Source of the DNA: an uncultured Solirubrobacterales bacterium
GTDB taxonomy: Bacteria; Actinomycetota; Thermoleophilia; Solirubrobacterales; Solirubrobacteraceae
Direction of reading: 5' to 3'
Assembly: GCA_903959665.1 (NCBI GenBank)
Contig: CAJBXY010000123.1
Coordinates: 1-5,658 of the forward strand
Length of the DNA: 5,658 bases
Part shown: positions 1 to 5,326 of the stretch, in pieces
Layout: each line of letters opens with the position of its first letter
How positions within the stretch are numbered: position 1 is the first letter of the stretch
The notes under the pieces: model-generated
Databases searched by the model: none
What the model was told of the DNA's origin: nothing
What the model saw: the letters and a program-made list of their open reading frames with translations, nothing else
Translations under genes and position numbers: made by a program

Positions 1-1015
1 AGCCGCCATTCATCGAGGCGACGCGAACGGTGCCGCTGTCGGCGGCGCGAATTGGCGTTCCGGCAGGAACGCCAATATCGATGCCGGGGTGGCATGACTC
101 CCAGGAGCGACGCTCACAGAAGGGCGAAGTGATCGGCCCGTTGACCGGCCACACCATCGATCCCGAGCCTTGGCGGATCGGCCCGCCGTTGACCAACACG
201 CCCTCAATCTTGGCCTGCGTTTCGATCATCTTCGAAAGCGCGCCCTCAAGCTTGCGGCGGTCACTCTTGACCCCGGCCAGCAGCGTCGCCTTGCGTTCCT
301 TGCTCTGGTCGAAGCCACTGCGGGTGGAAACGAGCTCGCGCTTGATTGAGGCGACGGCGTCGCGCTTGACCTTGATCCGCGAAGTCACGGCCTGCTGGCG
401 GCCTTCCAGCGTTCCAAGGCGGTTGGCGCTGACGGTCGCTTCGATCCGCGCCGCGCGCACGAGCGTAATCACGCGCCTGTCCTGCTCACCGATCCGCTGG
501 AGGAACTCGCTGCGCTCGAGCAGTTCGGCGAAACCCTTCGAATCAAGAACGACCGAGATCAGTGTGGGCGCGTCGGCCCGGTAGAGCTCAAAGAGACGCT
601 GGCCGAGAACGCGGCGGCCCTCTTCGAGCCGTGCCTTCATGACGACCTGGCGACGGCGCTGCTTGCGAAGCTCATCTTGAATCTTGGCCAGCTCTTTGGT
701 TTCGCGGTCAAGGCCAACCTGAATCTCATCTTGGCGGCCCTGCAGTGTGTTGATCTTGCCTTGAAGGGCGTTGATCTTCGACTGCCATGCGGCGACCTGC
801 GAGGTGAGGACGCTCTCGGTCCCCTTCTTAGCATCAACCTTCGACTGCGTCTTCTCAATCTTGTTCTTGAGGTTGCTGAGTTTGGCGTCGTTTGAGGCAC
901 CGAGAGAGCCGACGGGAACGACCGCCCAAAGGACGGCAGGAAGGATCGCCACGAGAGCGAGCAGGGCAAGGCGGGAGCGCATCAGAGCGCGGAAGCTATC
1001 GGTCAATTTGTTCAT
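1..1015 (-). CDS. Secreted coiled-coil M23 (LytM-type) peptidoglycan endopeptidase, 3' end missing
   Basis: The frame is open from ATG at 1015 to the window edge, giving 338 residues without a stop; the C-terminus is outside. An N-terminal hydrophobic stretch (about residues 14-36) behind basic residues, followed by SLGA-SN near residue 40, looks like a Sec signal peptide. Residues about 42-275 are rich in charged heptads (coiled coil), with the block RLFELYRADAPTLISVVLDS (140-159) followed by LLERSEFLQRI, typical of EnvC/PcsB/CwlO-like regulatory coils. From about 288 the M23 domain begins: VWPVNGPITSPF, then HPGIDIGVPAGTPI, in which H309 and D313 match the first two zinc ligands of the HxxxD motif. 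The HxH motif lies beyond the window. The family cleaves peptide cross-links in peptidoglycan outside the membrane. C300 and C308 flank the zinc site. No clear Shine-Dalgarno precedes the ATG; a TTG two codons upstream is an alternative start. A c-di-AMP riboswitch lies immediately upstream. The family is very likely; the precise role in wall growth or separation is inferred. Confidence 0.93.
   Translation of the reverse strand, partial: MNKLTDSFRALMRSRLALLALVAILPAVLWAVVPVGSLGASNDAKLSNLKNKIEKTQSKVDAKKGTESVLTSQVAAWQSKINALQGKINTLQGRQDEIQVGLDRETKELAKIQDELRKQRRRQVVMKARLEEGRRVLGQRLFELYRADAPTLISVVLDSKGFAELLERSEFLQRIGEQDRRVITLVRAARIEATVSANRLGTLEGRQQAVTSRIKVKRDAVASIKRELVSTRSGFDQSKERKATLLAGVKSDRRKLEGALSKMIETQAKIEGVLVNGGPIRQGSGSMVWPVNGPITSPFCERRSWESCHPGIDIGVPAGTPIRAADSGTVRVASMNGG
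51..76. repeat. Perfect 11-bp inverted repeat with 4-base loop inside the M23 gene
   Basis: ATTGGCGTTCC (51-61), loop GGCA (62-65) and GGAACGCCAAT (66-76) are perfectly complementary. On the coding (minus) strand it encodes the IGVPAGTPI segment right after the zinc-binding HPGID. It could form a strong mRNA hairpin in the open frame. Part of the symmetry may follow from the protein motif GVPAGTP, but the flanking ATT/AAT match is not required by it. Confidence 0.5.
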
Positions 1016-1024
1016 TGGCAATCA

Positions 1025-1176
1025 CTGCAATCAGGCCTGCGAGGTGAGCTGACGGGCTCGCGCAAAAAAAGCGCTAACCAGGCGGCAATGCCCGGTATTC
1101 GCCCCTGAAGGCCGAAGCCTCCGTTGGGTCCCCCGCTCCCTCACGCATATCGGTGAGGAACTCGGCCTGATCGCAG
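1025..1176 (-). ncRNA. c-di-AMP riboswitch (ydaO/yuaA class) in the leader of the M23 hydrolase gene
   Basis: Read on the minus strand, the leader holds the conserved blocks of the ydaO/yuaA aptamer in order: GAGCGGGGGACCCAA (within 1138-1124), GGGGCGAAT (about 1105-1097), and CCCGTCAGCTCACCTCGCAG (about 1054-1035). A closing helix pairs 1176-1164 with 1037-1025 over 13 pairs, one of them G-U. Inside are a 6-bp hairpin (1158-1153 with 1144-1139), a stem capped by TTCG (1120-1117 with 1112-1109), a 7-bp stem (1096-1090 with 1083-1077, one G-U) and GCGC-T7-GCGC (1074-1060). The class is known to bind c-di-AMP, usually as an off switch, and in actinobacteria it often precedes cell-wall hydrolases, which fits the gene downstream. 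The 3' strand of the closing helix ends nine bases before the ATG, so there is no room for a separate terminator hairpin. Translational control is the simplest inference. Motif identity comes from memory of the consensus, not a covariance search. Confidence 0.93.
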
Positions 1177-1239
1177 GTTACCAAGGCCCTGCCGCTAGGC
1201 TTGGGAAGAATCTTGTTGAGTCGACCCTAAGGAGCACAA
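1177..1239. promoter_or_regulatory. Divergent control region between the riboswitch and pspA
   Basis: These 63 bases separate the 5' end of the riboswitch from the GTG of pspA, so the promoter of the minus-strand transcript must lie here or run into the pspA start. A weak minus-strand candidate is TTGTGC (1239-1234), an 18-base spacer and CAAGAT (1215-1210), which would start RNA near 1203. On the plus strand TAGGCT (1196-1201) could be a -10 element but has no convincing -35 partner. No operator-like inverted repeat was seen. The position is well supported by layout; the exact promoter boxes are guesses. Confidence 0.35.
1229..1234 (+). promoter_or_regulatory. Ribosome binding site that fixes the GTG start of pspA
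   Basis: AAGGAG sits five bases before GTG at 1240. This is a near-perfect Shine-Dalgarno sequence and favours the GTG over the in-frame ATG at 1261, which has no such signal in front of it. Confidence 0.8.
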
Positions 1240-1995
1240 GTGGCCGGTCTAAGTGGGCGCATGTCAACCGTCATAAAAGCGAAGGTTTCAAAGGTTTTGG
1301 ACCGCGCTGAGGATCCGGGCGAAACGCTCGACTACAGCTACCAGAAACAGCTTGAATCGCTGCAGAAGGTGAAGCAGGGAATCGCTGAGGTCGTCACCGC
1401 CAAGAAGCGCCTGCAGATGCAGTCCGAGAAGCTTGAGCAGTCGGTCGTCAAGCTCGACACGCAGGCCCGCCAAGCGCTCGCTCAAGGCAACGAAGAGCTG
1501 GCGCGCGAAGCGTTGGAGCGCAAGAACATCGCCCAGACCGAGCTGCAGTCATTCGACTCGCAGATCGCCGAGCTCGAGGGCCAGCAGCAGAAGCTGACCG
1601 ACTCTGAAGCCAAGCTGCGCGCGAAGATCGAAGCCTTCCGCACAAAGAAGGAGACGATCAAGGCTCAGTACTCAGCCGCCGAAGCTCAGGTCCGCATCTC
1701 CGAGGCAGCGACCGGCGTAGGCGAAGAGATGGCCGACGTTGGCCTTGCAATGCAGCGCGCCGTCGACAAGACGGAGGACATGAAGGCTCGCGCCGCAGCG
1801 GTCGAGGAGCTCGAAGCGGCAGGCACCTTCGACGACCTGACGACGCTCGGTGACGGCAACGACGACATCGACCGTCAGCTCGCCGAGCTCTCGAGCGCCA
1901 GCGCCGTCGAAGACGACATGGCGCGGATGAAGGCCGAGCTTGACGCTGGAACGCCTCCAGCGGAACTTGAAGCAGGAGAGGAGCCAACGAAATGA
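1240..1995 (+). CDS. pspA: PspA/IM30 (Vipp1) family membrane-stress protein
   Basis: This 251-residue protein has no signal peptide or membrane span and is almost wholly helical and charged. The N-terminus has an amphipathic helix pattern (STVIKAKVSKVLDRAEDP, residues 9-26) ending in the AEDP turn conserved in PspA/IM30. Long coiled-coil helices (about 30-150) follow, with FRTKKETIKAQYSAAEAQ at 133-150 as the family's conserved later helix. The family forms ESCRT-III-like oligomers on the inner face of the cytoplasmic membrane and limits leakage under envelope stress. The acidic tail (about 190-251) makes it longer than E. coli PspA (222). The GTG start is chosen for its AAGGAG site. The stop overlaps the start of pspAA by ATGA, implying translational coupling. 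No PspF-, PspB- or PspC-like gene is present, so regulation must differ from the enterobacterial scheme. Family assignment is firm; stress induction is inferred. Confidence 0.93.
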   Translation: MAGLSGRMSTVIKAKVSKVLDRAEDPGETLDYSYQKQLESLQKVKQGIAEVVTAKKRLQMQSEKLEQSVVKLDTQARQALAQGNEELAREALERKNIAQTELQSFDSQIAELEGQQQKLTDSEAKLRAKIEAFRTKKETIKAQYSAAEAQVRISEAATGVGEEMADVGLAMQRAVDKTEDMKARAAAVEELEAAGTFDDLTTLGDGNDDIDRQLAELSSASAVEDDMARMKAELDAGTPPAELEAGEEPTK

Positions 1996-2270
1996 TTATC
2001 CGAATCGCTTCAGAAGACCAGTACCGGCTCGACGACGATGCGCTCGCCCGCGTGAACGAGCTTGACAACGCCGCCGTTGCGGCCGTCGAAGCCGGAGACC
2101 GCGAAGGCTTCCAGCAGAACTTTGACGCGCTGCTGGCTCTGGTTCGCACTGAAGGCACCGTCATCGCTGATGACGACCTCTCTGTTTCCGACGTGATTAT
2201 TCCCCCCGACGACCTCAGCTTCGAAGAGGCCGGCGAGGAGTTCACAGGCGAGGGCCTAATTCCAGACTGA
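1992..2270 (+). CDS. pspAA: PspA-associated protein PspAA
   Basis: A 92-residue acidic soluble protein. The opening MIIRIASEDQYRLDDDAL, the NELDNAAVAAVEAGD segment (22-36), the LLALVRTEGTV segment (47-57), the SDVIIPPDDLSFEEA segment (66-80) and the terminal GLIPD match what I recall of the PspAA domain, a small alpha/beta partner encoded next to pspA in actinobacteria and some archaea. Its biochemical role is not well established; the linkage suggests it modulates or accompanies PspA at the membrane. It begins inside the pspA stop (ATGA overlap), with AGGAG at 1979-1983 eight bases upstream, so the two are probably made together. The usual third partner, PspAB, is not seen in the window. Identification rests on remembered family pattern plus context. 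Confidence 0.88.
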   Translation: MIIRIASEDQYRLDDDALARVNELDNAAVAAVEAGDREGFQQNFDALLALVRTEGTVIADDDLSVSDVIIPPDDLSFEEAGEEFTGEGLIPD

Positions 2271-2272
2271 GC

Positions 2273-2288
2273 CGGCGATAGTTCGCCG
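2273..2288 (+). other. Small hairpin between pspAA and the lipoprotein gene
   Basis: CGGCGA-TAGT-TCGCCG forms a perfect 6-bp stem with a four-base loop, two bases after the pspAA stop. No T-run follows, so it is not a convincing intrinsic terminator. It could act as an RNA processing or stability element within a continuous transcript, or be chance. Confidence 0.3.
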
Positions 2289-2302
2289 CCAGGCTCGCGC
2301 CA

Positions 2303-3481
2303 ATGCTGCCTAACTCGTTACGCCGTTGCTTCGTAATCGGCAGTTTTGCTCTGACGATCGCGATCCTCGCAGGCTGTGGGCGCGCTGGCGACGCAGGCAC
2401 CAACGGTTCATCGGGCGCGCAGGCAGCGCCCGGCGAAACCGTCGCTGCTATTCCCAGCGCCGCAACGAAGAACACGACCCGCGTCTGGGCAAGCTCGCCG
2501 GCTTCGGTGGCGGCCTCGGCCGCGCGCGCCGTTTACCCCGGCTCGCGGCCAAGCCAGCGGCCACTTTCGGTAGTGCTCGCCGACTCGGCAAGCTGGCAGG
2601 CGACGATCGCCGGCGCGGTGCTGATGGCGGCGCCGCTGCACGCGCCGATGCTGCTGACCGAAGGCGCTGAGCTTCCCGCCGTCACGGAGTCGGCTCTCAG
2701 CTCGCTTTCGCCAACCGGCGCTGGAAAGGATGGGCCGCAGGTAGTGCGCCTCGGCGCGGCAGGCTCGCCGACGTCGCTGAAGTCGCTTTCAATCGGTGGC
2801 GACGACCCCTTCACTCTGGCGGCGCGCATCGACGCCTACCAGGCACGGGTCGCCGGGCGCTGGAGTAATGCCGTCGTGATCGCCTCGTCCGAATCGCCGG
2901 AGATGGCGATGCCGGCCGCTTCGTGGGCAGCGAAGTCGGGGGACAGCATCCTCTTCAGCGGCCGCGACGAGCTTCCGGCTGCGACTGCAGCAGCGGTCAA
3001 GGCGCACGGCAGGCCGAAGATCTACATCCTCGGGCCGAGCTCGACGATCTCCGAGAATGTTGCCCGCCAGCTGGCAGCGCTCGGCCAAGTTACGCGCGTC
3101 GGTGCGAAGCCCGCCAGCGCCAACGCGATCGCATTCGCCCGCTTCAGCGACGGCGACTTTGGCTGGGGAATCGTAGACCCCGGCCATGGCCTCGTCTTCA
3201 CCAACGTCGCCGCTCCGTTGACGGCCGGCGGGGCCGCGCCGCTTTCGGCCAGCGGCAGCTACGGCCCGCTGCTGCTGGTTGGCCGCGACGGCAGTCTGCC
3301 TCCCGATGTTGCCGACTACCTGCGCGACATCCGCCCCGGCTACTCATCCGACCCGGTGCGCGGCGTTTACAACCACGCTTGGATAATTGGCGACCCGGCG
3401 GCCGTGACCGACCGCGCGCAGGCTACGATCGATAGCCTGCTGGAGATAGCGCCGGTAACGAAAGAGGCGGCAACCCGATGA
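2303..3481 (+). CDS. Lipoprotein with degenerate cell-wall-binding (CWB2-type) repeats
   Basis: 392 residues. The N-terminus (RRCFVIGSFALTIAILAGCG) is a lipoprotein signal: basic start, hydrophobic core and lipobox LAGC with C25 as the lipidated cysteine. A low-complexity Ala/Gly/Ser linker (26-60) follows. The rest shows up to three copies of the cell-wall-binding repeat 2 pattern. About 88-152: SVVLADSASWQATIAGAVLM, then APMLLTEGAELPAVTE and VVRLG. About 189-267: NAVVIASSESPEM, DSILFSGRDELPAATAAAV, KIYILGPSSTIS. About 288-380: GLVFTNVAAPLTAG, PLLLVGRDGSLPPDV, HAWIIGDPAAVTD. CWB2 repeats in other Gram-positives anchor surface proteins to wall polymers, so this is probably an outer-leaflet lipoprotein facing the wall. 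There is no separate catalytic domain. No strong ribosome binding site precedes the ATG. The gene lies 32 bases after pspAA and overlaps the next gene by ATGA. Lipoprotein status is strong; repeat assignment is likely; the partner is unknown. Confidence 0.85.
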   Translation: MLPNSLRRCFVIGSFALTIAILAGCGRAGDAGTNGSSGAQAAPGETVAAIPSAATKNTTRVWASSPASVAASAARAVYPGSRPSQRPLSVVLADSASWQATIAGAVLMAAPLHAPMLLTEGAELPAVTESALSSLSPTGAGKDGPQVVRLGAAGSPTSLKSLSIGGDDPFTLAARIDAYQARVAGRWSNAVVIASSESPEMAMPAASWAAKSGDSILFSGRDELPAATAAAVKAHGRPKIYILGPSSTISENVARQLAALGQVTRVGAKPASANAIAFARFSDGDFGWGIVDPGHGLVFTNVAAPLTAGGAAPLSASGSYGPLLLVGRDGSLPPDVADYLRDIRPGYSSDPVRGVYNHAWIIGDPAAVTDRAQATIDSLLEIAPVTKEAATR

Positions 3482-3762
3482 GCGAATCGCAGAAGCCTTC
3501 AAACAACCCAACCCAGGCGCTCGACATCAGCGTCGATGACGTCCGTCAGCTCGTCCATGCCTCAACTCCCCACTTCTCGCTCCAACTGCGCAACCGGATC
3601 CGCCGCCTGATCGAGGACCTTCCGCCCGGCCACCCTGCGCGGCTCGAAGGCCAGATGCAGATCGCCCGTCTCGACGAGCTTGGCTACGACGGCGAGGTTC
3701 GCGGCCAGCAGAGCGAAGGGCTGGAACCGCTGGCCTGCGTCACCGATCCAAAACTGCGATAG
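3478..3762 (+). CDS. Small conserved-looking protein of unknown function
   Basis: I do not recognise a named family. The 94-residue product has no signal peptide or membrane span. A polar, disordered-looking start (MSESQKPSNNPTQA) is followed by a compact basic/hydrophobic core: SVDDVRQLV (18-26), TPHFSLQLRNRIRRLIEDLP (30-49), then GHPARLEGQMQIARLDELGYDGE (51-73), which looks like two amphipathic helices joined by a Pro/Gly turn. The tail is polar. It starts in the stop of the lipoprotein gene (ATGA) with AGAGG ten bases upstream, and ends 12 bases before xseA, so it is surely part of the same transcript. The coding call rests on tight packing and sensible composition. The pattern would suit a small cytosolic nucleic-acid- or protein-binding partner, but that is a guess. 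Confidence 0.8.
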   Translation: MSESQKPSNNPTQALDISVDDVRQLVHASTPHFSLQLRNRIRRLIEDLPPGHPARLEGQMQIARLDELGYDGEVRGQQSEGLEPLACVTDPKLR

Positions 3763-3774
3763 CGGTCCGGGGCG

Positions 3775-5094
3775 ATGGACGAGAGCCCCCAGCGCCCGGC
3801 CGGAATTGAAGGCAGCGCGCTGAAGGGACCGTTCCCGGTCGGTGCCTACGCCGAGATGCTGCGCGAGGAGCTGCGCGGCCGCTCACGACTTCAGCTCTTC
3901 GGTGAGATTTGGAACCTGAGGAAGACGACGGCTCGCGTCTATTTTGAGCTCCGTGACGCGCGCGGCGCCGTTCCGTGCGCAATCTGGACGAACAAGTTTG
4001 AGGCGCTCGGCGAGATTGGCTCTTCGCTCTCAGACGGCGCCCAGATAGTCGTCGCCGGCGGCCCCGACTACTACCCCGGCAGCAAGACTTCCTCACCGTC
4101 GTTCTCGTTCGACGTGACTGCGCTGCGAGTCGCCGGCGAAGGCGACCTGCTGGCGCAGCTGGCAGCGCTGCGGCGCCAGCTTCAAGCCGAAGGACTGTTT
4201 GAACCGCAGAAGCTCCTCGCGCGGCCGCAGCTGCCGCGCACAATCGGCGTCGTAACAAGCGAATCAGGGAAGGCGCGCGATGACATTCTTGCCGGGCTCC
4301 AGCGCCGCGGTTGGGCCGGGACGCTGGTCTGGGGGTTCGCCCCTGTGCAGGATCGGAAGGCGGCCGCGGCGATCACGCAGGCACTCACCGACCTCGCCGG
4401 AACCCAGCAGGTCGAGACGATCATCGTCGCCCGCGGCGGCGGCTCACTGGCCGATCTTTTCGCTTTCTGTGACGAGACGCTCTGCCGCACCGTCGCGCTG
4501 CTGCGCGTGCCGGTGATCGCCAGCGTTGGCCACCACACCGATCAGACGCTGATCGACGACGTCGCGGCCGAAAGCTGCTCCACGCCGACCCACGCGGCGG
4601 AGGCCGCCGTTCCGCTCGACATCAATGCGGCGCGTGCCGCACTGCGCGCTTCGACCGCCGCCCTCTCGCGCAACGCACAGGGAGCCGTAGTTGGCCGCGC
4701 CCGCGCGCTGGCAGCGCTAGCTCGGGTACCGGGAACGCACATCGCCCGCCAGCGCCGTGAGCTGCACCAGGACGCGCGCGAGTTGCGCGCGGCCGGGCAG
4801 CGCCGGCTGCTGCTTGAGCGCGAACGCTCAGCTACCGCCGCCGAGGTGCTGCGGCGTAAGGCGGTAGCCGGCGCTGGCCCCGACAAACTTGCCCGCCTGC
4901 GCACGCTTGAGGGCCTCTCGATCGCGCTCACCGCGCACGACCCTCGGGGAGTTCTTGAGCGAGGCTACGCGCTCGTTGACGACGGCGACGGGAACCTGAT
5001 CACCAGCGCCGCGCAGGCTCGCGCCGCTAAAGATGTCCGCCTTCAGTTCGCCGACGACGCGGTTGATGCGAAGATCAAAGGCAGCGATGGCTGA
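3775..5094 (+). CDS. xseA: Exodeoxyribonuclease VII large subunit
   Basis: 439 residues, the usual length for XseA. An N-terminal OB-fold region (about 20-120: FGEIWNLRKTTARVYFELRD, VPCAIWT, IVVAGGPDYYPGSKT) binds single-stranded DNA. The catalytic domain follows: LRRQLQAEGLFEPQ (132-145), IGVVTSESGKARDDIL (157-172), VARGGGSLADLFAF (218-231) and PVIASVGHHTD (246-256), then STPTHAAE. R220, H253 and D256 align with the conserved Arg, His and Asp of the E. coli enzyme's GGGS and VGHETD motifs. A long helical stretch (about 280-375) is the coiled-coil arm that binds XseB, and the C-terminal LERGYALV (394-401) is typical. The enzyme digests single-stranded DNA from both ends into oligonucleotides in the cytoplasm. 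Translation is probably coupled to xseB, which starts within its last codons. The ATG at 3775 is preceded by a GGGGCG-like site. VGHHTD instead of the common VGHETD is a small oddity. Confidence 0.97.
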   Translation: MDESPQRPAGIEGSALKGPFPVGAYAEMLREELRGRSRLQLFGEIWNLRKTTARVYFELRDARGAVPCAIWTNKFEALGEIGSSLSDGAQIVVAGGPDYYPGSKTSSPSFSFDVTALRVAGEGDLLAQLAALRRQLQAEGLFEPQKLLARPQLPRTIGVVTSESGKARDDILAGLQRRGWAGTLVWGFAPVQDRKAAAAITQALTDLAGTQQVETIIVARGGGSLADLFAFCDETLCRTVALLRVPVIASVGHHTDQTLIDDVAAESCSTPTHAAEAAVPLDINAARAALRASTAALSRNAQGAVVGRARALAALARVPGTHIARQRRELHQDARELRAAGQRRLLLERERSATAAEVLRRKAVAGAGPDKLARLRTLEGLSIALTAHDPRGVLERGYALVDDGDGNLITSAAQARAAKDVRLQFADDAVDAKIKGSDG

Positions 5095-5320
5095 ACCTGA
5101 ACAGAGCTACGAGCTTGCGACCGCCCGTCTTGAGGAGATCATCCGCAGGCTCGATTCAGGCGAGGCCGGGCTGCGCGAAACGCTGGAGCTCGTCAAGGAA
5201 GGGCGAACGCTGGTTGAGTACTGCGCTGGCGAGCTTGAAGCCGTAAGCCAAGGTCTAGACGAAATCAAGCTCGACGAGCTGATCGCGCGGCTCGAAGCGC
5301 AGAGCCCAGAAGCTGAGTAG
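5087..5320 (+). CDS. xseB: Exodeoxyribonuclease VII small subunit
   Basis: 77 residues, normal for XseB. The sequence SYELATARLEEIIRRLDSGE (6-25), then LRETLELVKEGRTLVEYCAGELEAVSQ, is the family's two-helix hairpin: a LExIVxxLExG-like first helix and an EGxxLxxxCxxxL-like second. Several copies bind the helical arm of XseA and are needed for nuclease activity and stability. The frame is open upstream to an ATG at 5033, but the true start is taken as 5087 because the family begins just before the SYELA segment, AAAGG lies at 5077-5081, and the longer version would overlap xseA by about 60 bases. The chosen start overlaps the xseA stop by 8 bases, implying coupled synthesis. Confidence 0.95.
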   Translation: MAEPEQSYELATARLEEIIRRLDSGEAGLRETLELVKEGRTLVEYCAGELEAVSQGLDEIKLDELIARLEAQSPEAE

Positions 5321-5326
5321 TTGGCG

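Noticed and set aside
30..584. Long plus-strand open frame opposite the M23 gene
   Set aside because: It is antisense to a clear coiled-coil plus M23 coding frame. The translation is Ser/Arg/Leu-rich with no family pattern, as expected for a shadow frame in high-GC DNA.
1060..1074. T7 run on the minus strand as an intrinsic terminator tail
   Set aside because: The T-run is the loop of a GCGC/GCGC stem inside the aptamer, at the position of a variable hairpin. The preceding stem (1096-1077) is separated from it and belongs to the riboswitch fold.
1658..2245. 195-codon minus-strand open frame opposite pspA and pspAA
   Set aside because: Low-complexity Ser/Arg composition, no ribosome binding site, and it spans two well-supported genes on the other strand.
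2273..2288. Hairpin as a transcription terminator after pspAA
   Set aside because: Only six pairs and no following T-run; downstream genes are closely spaced.
2923..3435. 170-codon plus-strand frame within the lipoprotein gene
   Set aside because: Out-of-frame Arg/Gln/Pro-rich translation; the lipoprotein frame has the signal peptide and repeats.
3740..4258. 172-codon minus-strand open frame opposite xseA
   Set aside because: Arg/Ala-rich shadow of the OB-fold region of xseA; no recognisable motif.
5033..5086. Upstream start for xseB adding 18 residues
   Set aside because: The added residues lie wholly within xseA, do not resemble XseB, and the start at 5087 has a better ribosome binding site.
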